Positions 39,400-48,928 of a stretch of 64,000 bases of DNA are shown here, piece after piece. The DNA is from Bostrychus sinensis (Eukaryota; Chordata; Actinopteri; Gobiiformes; Eleotridae). Every line of letters begins with the position of its first letter. The first letter of the stretch is position 1. The notes beneath the pieces were generated by a model. The model did no database searches. It saw only the letters and a program-made list of their open reading frames with translations, and was not told the DNA's origin. The DNA is taken from assembly GCA_020698575.1 (NCBI GenBank), contig CM036250.1:21665500-21729499 (forward strand), read 5' to 3'. A program made the position numbers and the translations under genes.

Positions 39400-39411
39400 C
39401 TATCGGGTCAC
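39400..39411 (-). CDS. tafa: TAFA (FAM19A) gene, terminal coding micro-exon (V-T-R-stop)
   Basis: On the minus strand a good acceptor (TTCCCTGTTTCAG) ends at 39412 and is followed in phase 0 by GTG ACC CGA TAG. Joined to the exon ending at 43029, this gives KTTK-VTR-stop, the C-terminus I recall for TAFA3 and TAFA4. TAFA2 of mammals ends VTH. A last coding exon of only a few codons is consistent with my recollection of the family's gene structure. The call rests on acceptor quality, correct phase, correct residues and correct order. A 12-nt coding match alone would be weak. The 3' UTR continues to lower coordinates. Confidence 0.8.
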   Translation of the reverse strand: MTR

Positions 39412-42400
39412 CTGAAACAGGGAATACAGAAGTGGGTCAGCAGCATGCCAGAAATAATCTCCCAAATGTTATGAAGCAGTGTGAAAGAGTTGAGTATGGC
39501 AAAGTAAGTAAAGGTCAAAGTAGAGAGAGACAGTTCTGCTCTGTGTCTGCCCAAGCTTTTAAATAAATAATGCAGTGCAGCACAGTCCTTTTTGGAAATA
39601 ATAGAAAATGATTTTTGTTGGAGAACGCCCTACAAGATGGTTTCCTGTCTCTTCTGGAAGCAGTCTAAACAAGACCCAGCGTGAATGATGGCATTGGACC
39701 CGACCCACAGTGTCTCACTCTTGGCTCCTGGCCCTCTGCTATGCCATTTCTTCTGTTTGTTGAGACAGTAGCACTAATCACATGCTCTTCTTATCACACC
39801 CATCCATCTTTTCCCATTTTCCTTGCTTATTCACTCCCTCTTGGTTTATTTTGACATATTAGGAGGCATTTTTCACCAGCCAACAACCGAACAGACACAA
39901 ATGAGTGTATAACTGCCAATACTCAAGCATGTAACAGGCTAGACCCTCCAAAAGCATTCTTCTGTTTCAAGTCCTCCCTGTTTTTGTGTTTTTTTTTCCT
40001 TGGCCAAACCACATGCTCTCCCTCTGCATCTCCTCCTCAGGGTCTTTGTCTTTTGTCAGACCCAGGTGGCAGCACACAAAGTGAAGGGCAGCCATCAGTG
40101 AGAACACACAGAGCGGCCTTGGCTATGAGCTGCCAATGCTTGGGCTCCACTGTATGCACTGTAGATGGCTCCAGGCCACCTTCCTGGGCCCGCTCCCATA
40201 GCCTTCAGGCATCTACCCCTGTGCTGATCAAACAGTCTGCAGGCGTTTGTTGTCACGCCAGTTCACTATACACTTTCACCATTATCCTCTATGCTTTTCG
40301 ATGCCTGTCAGGTGCTTGCACTCCAGCCTCATTAAATATGCCTGTAGGTGGCTCTTTTGGTGTCCAATTAGAAAGCGGATTTAGGCAGTTAGGTCTCCAT
40401 TTACAAAGCACACTAAGTGTCATCTCTGTGGGCCCTGTTAGGACCATGAGTGCCACAGATTTTTATTGCTTAGTCCACAAGCTTAAACTGCTTTTGCTGC
40501 AGGCTGCTCATTTGGCCACAAGGCAGATGTCTGCTTCACTTCTGCATAAAACACACTGTGGCTATTGTACTTGTAAACATGTCAAATGTGAAAAGTCATT
40601 AGCCACAGTGTCTCAATGGTATGTTGAGACACAGACATATACATCACAATTTTAATTATCTAAACTAATTAGTCATAACTGTTATTGAACTAAACTAAAT
40701 GGTTCATGAGCTCAGTCCTGTCCCATCCAAAGTCATCCTAAAATATAATACAGCATTGCTCTAAGACTTAAAATGACAATCCCTTATACACTTACCATAT
40801 GGACAAACCAGAGGCATAGATGATAGTTTTGTGACACTAGATTTCTTGAATCCAGTTTTGCCCGTTGTACAATATTTAAGTTGAAGTAAATAACTGTGGA
40901 AGATGCAGTCCTTGTGTGTGTAAGAGGCAGGCAGTGTCAGAGTCCTGTCTCTGCAGCTGCATTGTCTTTGATAGCCTCAGAAAAATGAAACAATTACTGA
41001 CCCAGGGACTCATAAAGCAGTTTGTTTGAAGGCAATTCTTGCATAGTGAAGCAGTTAATAGCAATCTGGACATTTGTTATCACTGCGGTATGTGACATAA
41101 AATATGAATAAAGATGAATAAAGTACACCTCTCACTAACCCTAACCTAATATTTGGGTTTTCAACACAGGAGCCAAAAGGTGTCTTTGCTGTCAGCATAA
41201 AAAGAGGTCACAGCTATCACTAACCTAATGCTTCAGGCTGAGAATGGAGGCCGTAGTATTACATATTATTATTTGTCAGTTAATCTGTGCCTGTACTGTA
41301 TAACCATGTGTATATGTAAATGGGTGACAGCTCTGTGGGTTGGCAGCTAGGCTGTGTGTGTCTGCTCATCCATATGATATTATTTGGCATTGATCAGGCT
41401 GTCTCCTGTCCCCTCCCTCTCTCCTCCCTCTGCCCTCCTCTTCTCCTCCTTCCCTCAGCTCCTGCTAGGGATCAGCCAAAAACCTCTTCACTCTAGGCTT
41501 TCCTAAGTCACATTATCCAATAGTATTTCCTTTTAAACAATAAAAATTGTGTTTTTTTTCCCTGCCTTCTCTCGATCGCTTCATTCTACTCTGCACGTTT
41601 TCACATCCATCAACGCAGCCTCTCACTTTGCTTTTAGCGTTCTTCATGTCTCTCTCTGTCTTCTCCCTCCACTCTCTCGTCAATTTCAATTTACGAGCAA
41701 GTCTTAATGGGACTATAAGAGTACGTTCGATGCTATTGATCTGAATGCGTGCACGCCTTGACCTCAGTGTACCACACCAAGGAGAAAAACACCCTCTTTT
41801 CATCATCAGACAAACACATCAGCCAACACATTCCTATAGTGTACACAAAAAACGCACACAGGCAAATAGAGATCATTGATCAAAGACCTAAATGCGAGAG
41901 ACAGCAAATATTTGTGCTCCTTCAAACTGTGACAGAGTCGATGATAAGGCGATGCCAGGTTTTTCTTTGATCCTTTTCACTGAGTTATAAATGTTCATAT
42001 TGAACTTGATAAAACCCAAATGCTCCAGATCAGAGTAGCTTCCTAACGGTACTCATTTGGAGATTACATCATCCTTATCAGCTCTCTTCCACTACATCCT
42101 CCAAGACCACTTTGTCATTCTCTATTTATGTCTTTTGGCCTCATGAGTGGGTGCTGAATTGAGAAAGTTCACTGGCACTTATGAGGAACTTAGCATAAAT
42201 TTAGTCCACTGTAGCTCTTAAGACGAGAGACCGTCAAAGGAAAAAGACCGTAACTTGTGGGGATGGATTCCACTTTGTGAGTTGAGAGGTGAATATAGGA
42301 AGAGTCAGAAAAGAATTAAACTTAATCGGGCTTGAGCATTTTAAAACAAGTCAGAGGAGTGTCTTTTACCCCAGCAGATGCACTCTTGCTCATCTGACCA

Positions 42401-43028
42401 CACCCACTATCAATTATTTAGCCCCAAAACAAAGGTCTGGGCCCAGGCATGAATTATAGAGGGCGAGAAGGCTAAGCGAGGATGGAGGTTAGAAACTGAA
42501 GCATACAGTGACAAATTCAATCCTTTGACAGACAGCTGAGAGACTGTGCAGGTCAAGTCATGGAAGAGGAGCCAACAGGTGCCAAAGGGGGCTAAGATAA
42601 AAACACCTCATGCACAATGGAAGACACTGCCAGTGGTCAGTTGTGGAAAAAAACACATTTAAATTCAACATCAACTCCAGAAGAACCCAAGCGTGAAACC
42701 TATCCCAGGATGGCTACTGTATTGGTTGTTTTTGCATCAAGTCAGATGGCACAGCAGCCTGGTTTAGACAAGAAGTGGGGAAAGTAGGGAGTGAAGGGAA
42801 TTGTGGTGTTTCTCTATCTGGCCTTGTTCCTGTTGGCTGTAGTTTGTTTTTTTTCTTGGGAAATTGTTTGATGTTTGCTCCAAGGCAGGCATGAGGAGAA
42901 AGAATCAGAGCAGTAACAAGAGGGAGAGAAAAAGTGGGTCGCACATCGGTGGGTCCTCAGCTTCTGTGGGCATGCTTTTTAATGTACTGAGTGATCTAAA
43001 GAAACATAATTGTGTCAATAATATCAAC
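39412..43028 (-). other. Last intron of the TAFA gene
   Basis: This is intronic sequence between the penultimate and terminal coding exons. It contains the second copy (40762-41041) of the block found in the 3' UTR. An open plus-strand frame at 39984-40655 has no recognizable domain. A pyrimidine-rich stretch lies at 41400-41660. No other feature is supported. Confidence 0.6.
40762..41041. repeat. Duplicated block, copy 2 (inside last TAFA intron)
   Basis: Direct repeat of 39032-39323, 1.7 kb upstream in gene orientation. The micro-exon and stop just beyond copy 1 are not duplicated. Confidence 0.9.
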
Positions 43029-43153
43029 CTTTGTGGTCTTGACTTTGTTGCCCGTGCTGCAGCTCCATCCCGTGAGGTCAGGGAGAACCTTGCATTCCTC
43101 GCCCTCCATACATGGCTGCATTTGACACCACCACTTCTGGGCCACAATAGAGG
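43029..43153 (-). CDS. tafa: TAFA (FAM19A) gene, penultimate coding exon with last four cysteines
   Basis: This exon continues the TAFA domain. The acceptor CCCTCCAG ends at 43154. The exon opens with CC, completing the Ala codon begun at 48779, then reads 41 codons starting SIVAQKWWCQMQPC, followed by GEECKVLPD, GWSC and KVKTTK. Cysteine spacing is X11, X4, X5, X10, completing the ten-cysteine family pattern. The exon is assumed to end after the last Lys codon at a GTTGAT donor (43028). This donor is weak, but phase 0 there fits the terminal exon at 39411. Without splicing the frame would add nine residues and stop. GWSCS and KTTK resemble the TAFA2/3/4 group rather than TAFA5. It is 5.6 kb downstream of the previous exon, and that intron contains a large tandem array. 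Confidence 0.93.
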
Positions 43154-44004
43154 CTGGAGGGAACAAGAAGAGAGAAGATAGTAAGTTTGCACAGTACTAG
43201 AAAAACATGAAATAATAATTATTATATAAAATATTGCGATAACAATACGATAGGCAATATTTTGATTAAGTTAAGGCTTTAGTAACATAGTAAAAGTTCA
43301 ATAAAGTTTTAACTAAAGAAGCTATATAAGGCTTAGGACTCATGGGACAAAGGGGGGACTAAAGCAGGACTAAACAAGGACTAAACAACCAGCTCTAAAT
43401 TTAGAAATGAAATAGCACAAATTCATTGATCATTTAAATCAATTAAATAAGTTTTTAATTTGGTTCTAGCCCTATTTGCTTTCAGGGTCCATGCTCTTGT
43501 TTTGACAGTGCAAATCTCTGTCACATGTTTTTTTTTCTAATTTTAAATACAGTATATATTCATTTACATTGCAAGTGACGTGCACATTTGATTAGTTCTG
43601 GCGTATGTTTGTTGACACCCTTCAACACATTTCACTTAAGCACTTAAAGAGATAGCAGTTGCATAATGTGGAATGTCACATCCCCTATATTTTGCATAAA
43701 TTTCACTGTACTCTGCATAGAAATCATCCTACAGGCGTTTCGGCTTGAAAGGTGGGAACATTACAAGTCGCAAGCATATGGATTGCACTTGGGAGCTTGA
43801 GCTAGATTCTGAACGCATCATTAAATGCTACCTCAGGCATTTTCATTTCAGCTGTAATGTAACTGCACAAGTGGGCTGTATAAAGTTGACTACAGTAGGC
43901 CCTTAAAAGCTATTTTGTGCTATTCTAAAGTTGTAGTTTGACTCTTTTGTATTTAGAAACATTGCCTTCAGTCTTGTACTTAACATTTTATTCACAAATG
44001 TATT

Positions 44005-44300
44005 GCATGCACAGTAGTAGAGTGGTTAGTGCCCTTGTCTGTGAGAATGGAGTCTACATATCCTCCCTATGTTACACTGGGTTCTCTCACAGTACTTTGA
44101 CAAAGACATGCATGTCTTAGGTGAATTGGTAACTCAAAATTGCCTCTAGTGAATAAATGTGAGAGCGAGAGGTTGTCTTTAGATGTGTCTCTGTCAGCGC
44201 TGCAACCAAATGGCCCCTATCCAGGGTCTACCCCGCCTTAGGCCCATAGTTGCAGGTATAGGCCTTTAATGGTAAGAGAGAAGATCAATAAATGGATATG
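44005..44300 (+). mobile_element. Degenerate SINE/LINE-tail remnant
   Basis: A tRNA-like head (GTAGAGTGGTTAGTGCCC) is followed by ACATGCATGTCTTAGGTGAA, AACTCAAAATTGCC, and CCAGGGTCTACCCCGCCTTA. This phrase order is common in fish SINEs that share the tail of an L2-like LINE. Confidence 0.65.
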
Positions 44301-45480
44301 ATTTACAGCTAGCATCCACATACAGTATCTGCTCCTTATGTTAAGCCAAATTGATTACAATTGGCCTGAATGGATTCCTGAATCCCATCACGTCAATCAT
44401 GTAACTTTGGATGTTCACCAGGTCATTTGATTGCTGCTTATTGTATGGCATGTGAAAAATCGCAGCAGATAACAATAGTATATAGTCTCTGAGCAGCCCA
44501 TTGCATTTCTAAAAAGAAATGTCTTGGTTCAACAAAGAAAATTGATGCAACCCTTTGCGCTAGCCTTTTTGTGTTGTGACAGCTTCAGTATAATTGTCTT
44601 GAGGAAAAGAACTATATTGAGTTACAACAAAAGGACTTTACTCTCTCTTTAAAGGCATTCTTACGTTTGCCTTACTAAATAACTTTGCTTGTTTCTTTGC
44701 TGTTTTAGTCTAATGTTTCTCTACAGAACTCCCTCTACATTTTGGAGTAAAGCACTATTGTAAATCTTCACAAGTACTCTCCTGTGTGAGCCCTCACTCA
44801 GCTTGACTCTTGTTTTCTTCTCCTTCTATCTGTCCTTGTATCTGTACAAAGGTTTCCTCTGCTTTTTGGAAAATCTAAGAAATAGAGCCATCGCTGGCTT
44901 GTTGTTTCTCTAATCATGAAGTGCTGCTTAATCACAAGACCTGAGACTTCAGGGACATCGGGTTGGTTCTCCCATTCTTGCAAGGCTGTTTTTTCCACCA
45001 AGATATGACGGGGGAGGTGCAGGAGGATTATAACTACTCATTTAGAAATGACATGGATAAAAATGGATAAAAGGTTATATTGTTCCCATTTAATTCCATG
45101 ACAGCTGACTGGCATACTGGCAACCGGCTTGATTTCCATTTCCCAGCAGCACTGCACGCTTCAAGCCCCTTTCCTACAAACATCACCTTGAATTCATTAC
45201 AATATCCACTAATGTTTTCTCACCATTCATTTAATATTTTCATCTATACAAGATTGCAAGGACATTTCAAGCTTATACTTCCCAAACAGAATTCATAAGC
45301 GTGATCCTGTTAAAGCTTTTGGCCATGGAGTCTGACCTTGTGGTTGGCTTATTTCTTTTACTAACGCTCTCAGCATATTATGGACAGGCAGATGTGCACA
45401 TATAGGTAAGTGTAAGTAGGTAAGGCAAGGTAAGTGTTACTGTATAATTGATTTAATTTAATAAACTGGCTGTGACTTCA
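44301..45480. other. Unassigned intronic sequence
   Basis: No feature recognized. Confidence 0.35.
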
Positions 45481-45483
45481 CTT

Positions 45484-45575
45484 AAAGGCCCCCTATTATG
45501 CTAAATCGACTTTACCATGTTATAATGTTTTCACCTCAAAATATAACCTGGAGCAGTATTTTGTTTCATTCATCC
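45484..45575 (+). repeat. Fragment of the repeat seen in full at 57063-57554
   Basis: AAAGGCCCCCTATTATGC, ACCATGTTATAATGTT and ACCTGGAG-TTTGTTTCATTC parallel 57064-57160. Confidence 0.65.
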
Positions 45576-45654
45576 TTAATGAGTAATCTAATGCTAATAC
45601 TAATGCAAAGGTGTCCCAAACTATTTTAAAAAGCCTAAAAAAGCTTTAGCTTTT

Positions 45655-45740
45655 AGCTAAAAGTAAAAAATACTCAAGCATGTTTGAGTAAATGTAAATG
45701 TTGTAAAAAGTTTTCTTTACAAAGTACTCCACCTCTGGAC
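45655..45740. mobile_element. Possible hAT terminus
   Basis: AAATACTCAAGCATGTTTGA and the end AAAGTACTCCACCTCTG resemble fish hAT ends (reverse complement CAGAGGTGGAGTACTTT). Only one end is visible. Confidence 0.35.
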
Positions 45741-46520
45741 CAGGTTGAGGTTTTTGTAAAATTGTTGTATTTTTAAACCTTTTGTTGCCTGGTAAAGTAG
45801 CACTTTACTGAGCCAACCCAAAAAGGAAAGAAAAGAGATCAACCTTTTTTTTCCATCATGGTTTCATCAAGTACCACTTTTCTTAGCAGTGGGGGTGTGT
45901 GTGATGCTGATTTTGTGGCCACCAGAACACACGCCAGAGGGATTTTCCGGCTATATTGGTACATTTTCTAGCTCTGTGTTGGCAGCAGTACCATGAAACA
46001 AAGCTTATTTATGTGTAAAAAGCCTAGCAAACATTTCGGTTGACACAATCAACTCTTATTTTTCATCGTCATGTATTGTCAACAAAGTAAAAAGATGGAA
46101 ACGCTTTTGGCAGATTATAGTATTTGCCCTCAGGATTCAGGTTCTCATCAAGTTGACTGAAGTGCCTCATTTTAACTTTGTTGTCAAATCATTACACATG
46201 CTGATCACAACAACTCGCCTCCACGGTTCATCTGTGCTGCATTTTGAGAAGTAAAAACCAAGACATTGGCTTTATAACCATTTTTATACAGTGCTGTGTA
46301 CATTTTTTGGCATTTGTACAAGAATGCTTTAATAAAAACAGAATTGTATTTTCTATTTTTGTTATGAAAATAACAAGGATCATGTCAAGGATCAAGGACA
46401 AAATTACTATTTTTTGTGATGACCAGAAGTGGAATCTGTATCATTTTGTAGATACAGACTGAAGATAATAACTCAATCACTAAAAGAACAAATTACTGAT
46501 TTTAATAGATTGTGACATAT

Positions 46521-46580
46521 AAAGGTTTTTTGACTCAATAGAAAGAGCATTTACCCCTGAACTTGATGATCTTTGATAGG
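46521..46580 (+). repeat. Dispersed tRNA-like repeat, copy b
   Basis: Contains GAGCATTTACCCCTGAACT, preceded by a degenerate TTTTTTGACTCAATAGA A-box region. Confidence 0.6.
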
Positions 46581-46855
46581 ATTGTTCCAGTATGATGTTT
46601 TCATTCATGGGCCAGGGTAGCTGTTGATACCGAGTACCGCTCCAATACCAGAGTGTGTATAAAAACATTACAGCCATGTTTACCACTAATCACAGCATGC
46701 TTCAGATTTATAATAGAACATAACATTCTCTGCGGTGACACGATCTCATGAAGCAAAGCTAGCGGCCTTAACAGTTTTTATTCATTTCCATGGGTCCCCT
46801 TACTATAAAATATATTGTGGTTTCATATCAGTGAATGGGTTTAGGTACGCGCCAA

Positions 46856-48603
46856 TCAATGGGCCTCATTCATGAACCCTTCTTATGAGCAAATGTGTAC
46901 CTCTTTGGAGGATTTTTGGCATTCACCAATTTTTTCTTAACTAAAAAATATTCTTCTGGAAGAACAAATTCAATAACAGAGGACCTTCAGCAGTTTTATA
47001 ATTTTATCAGGCCCTCAATGAAACAAAAAATATTAATTTCAGTCTGATTGTAGATTACAGTTTTTTTCCAAATTATTTTTTTATTACAATAATATTATTT
47101 AAAAGAAAAACAGTGAACAGTGGTGATATAGACAAGGTATAAAAACAGACTTCATTCTCACTGCTTCAGTGCAGCTTTGAGCAGTGACCACAGCCTCAGT
47201 CTCTGTCTCTGCCCCAGTCCCCTGTATACACTACTGCATTACTCTGTATACACTACTGCATTACTCTGTATACACTACTGCATTACTCTGTATACACTAC
47301 TGCATTACTCTGTATACACTACTGCATTACTCTGTATACACTACTGCATTACTCTGTATACACTACTGCATTACTCTGTATACACTACTGCATTACTCTG
47401 TACACACTACTGCATTACTTTGTATACACTACTGCATTACTCTGTATACACTACTGCATTACTCTGTATACACTACTGCATTACTCTGTATACACTACTG
47501 CATTACTCTGTACACACTACTGCATTACTCTGTATACACTACTGCATTACTCTGTATACACTACTGCATTACTCTGTATACACTACTGCATTACTCTGTA
47601 CACACTACTGCATTACTTTGTATACACTACTGCATTACTCTGTATACACTACTGCATTACTCTGTATACACTACTGCATTACTCTGTATACACTACTGCA
47701 TTACTTTGTCTACACTACTGCATTACTCTGTATACACTACTGCATTACTCTGTATACACTACTGCATTACTCTGTACACACTACTGCATTACTCTGTATA
47801 CACTACTGCATTACTCTGTATACACTACTGCATTACTCTGTACTCACAACTGCATTACTCTGTACTCACAACTGCTGCATACACTACTGCATTACTCTGT
47901 ATACACTACTGCATTACTCTGTATACACTACTGCATTACTCTGTACACACTACTGCATTACTCTGTATACACTACTGCATTACTCTGTATACACTACTGC
48001 ATTACTCTGTATACACTACTGTATTAATCTGTACTGCATTACTCTGGCCTGAACCGTAGCCCCCGCTATGGCTCTATAGCACTCCCCTATCACCACCCAA
48101 TGACCAGGACGCACTGGTCTCCGTGTGCGCCCTCGCTCCCCTCTACCCCGCTTTTTTATGCAACTCGTGAAATATGTGACAAAAAGAAAGTTCTTGTTAA
48201 CATCAGTGAGACTGTGACTGAAATAAGCTTCCACTGACTGTGTCTTAGTGTTTTTGGACATTTTAATTGTCGCTGAAGCTGTAAAACTGCTGTAGATGTA
48301 GCTGTCAGAGTGACGCTTTCTGGACTGCTGTACCATGAGTCTGCTATCTAGATGTCACAAAAACTCCTGTCTCATGACCGTATATAGAGTTTAGAGGGCT
48401 TTTCTTGTCCTAATACAGTTAATTTCCAGGTAAATGCCATGTAAATGAGGAGTGTGGTGTTCGTGGAGCCTCTGCGCCACTGAGAAGAGTCTGGGAGCTC
48501 TAGAACGTGTCATGAATCTGACGTAGAGTTCTCTTAAGCTGTTGTTAAAATGGGTACTTTTGGACACTTTTCTAAGAGAACATTCATGAATGAGGCCCAT
48601 TGA
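46856..48603. mobile_element. TIR-bounded element carrying a 22-bp tandem array
   Basis: Perfect 21-bp inverted repeats at 46856-46876 and 48583-48603 share GGGCCTCATTCATGAA and the preceding TCAAT. Weaker similarity continues inward (TTCTTATGAG versus TTCTCTTAGA). A 3-bp AAT duplication is possible, but the boundary is ambiguous. At 1.75 kb with no transposase, it looks like a nonautonomous DNA transposon whose interior has been filled by the tandem array. It lies in a TAFA intron. Confidence 0.75.
47222..48043. repeat. Minisatellite, ~36 full units of 22 bp plus two 15-nt partial units
   Basis: The unit starts CTGTATACACTACTG and continues with CATTACT. Register is kept from 47222 to 47861, a 15-nt partial unit breaks it near 47862-47876, and a second partial unit closes the array at 48029-48043. 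Variant units with CTGTACACAC start at 47398, 47508, 47596, 47772 and 47941. Two of them (47398, 47596) are followed by TTTGTATAC units, suggesting a 198-bp (nine-unit) segmental duplication. The unit has no stop codon in any forward frame, so long repetitive reading frames here are artefacts. Confidence 0.97.
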
Positions 48604-48778
48604 ATTTAAGTTCAGGTCTGGGCACTCTATAAATTTGATTGTTTTTTTGTTTTTTTGTTTTTTGTATATTTTTGTACACTCATAAACTTTTCTTTATTTA
48701 TAGCCTTTTTAAAAACCTGTCTAGGACTTCTGCACAGTACTGTATGACTAAATGACAGTGGAGGAGTGCAGTACATAC

Positions 48779-48928
48779 CATCGACACAGGAAGGCATGGC
48801 GTGGGTGGTACCAGCGACTTGTCCAGGGAAGCAGGAACACTTGACGGTCTGAGATCTCTCCTCGATCTTGTTCTTGTTACAGCAGCGATGGGCAGCGATC
48901 ACCTCGCACGTCCCCGCCTTTACGTGCA
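48779..48928 (-). CDS. tafa: TAFA (FAM19A) chemokine-like gene, internal coding exon with six of ten cysteines
   Basis: This exon encodes the first half of the mature domain of a TAFA family protein, a small secreted cysteine-rich neuropeptide/chemokine-like ligand. On the minus strand a pyrimidine-rich acceptor (TTGCTTTCATTGCAG) ends at 48929. The exon is 150 nt: 2 nt, 49 codons and 1 nt, so it is phase 1 at both ends. The donor GTATGT begins at 48778. The peptide includes GTCEVIAAHRCCNKNKIEER and later KCSCFPGQVAGTT and PSCVD. Its cysteines follow C-X7-CC-X13-C-X-C-X14-C, the TAFA signature. Joining its last G to the CC that opens the exon at 43153 gives an Ala codon, as expected after SCVD. 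HVK near the start and CFPGQ resemble TAFA2, but EVIAAHR also fits TAFA3, so the paralog is unresolved. The preceding exon with the signal peptide was not found. Confidence 0.95.

Larger units (their letters stand above)
43154..48778 (-). other. TAFA intron between the two cysteine-rich exons
   Basis: Intron of about 5.6 kb. It holds a SINE/LINE-tail remnant (44005-44300), a fragment of a dispersed repeat (45484-45575), a hAT-like end near 45655-45740, a tRNA-like repeat copy (46521-46580) and a TIR-bounded element with a 22-bp tandem array (46856-48603). The right TIR lies only about 175 bp from the exon at 48779. Confidence 0.6.

Noticed and set aside
39984..40655. 223-codon plus-strand reading frame, the longest outside repeats
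   Set aside because: No recognizable domain, no signal or repeat pattern. It lies antisense within the last TAFA intron. In a window this size one frame of this length by chance is plausible.
47222..48043. CRISPR-like array
   Set aside because: Units are strictly tandem with no unique spacers. This is a eukaryotic minisatellite.
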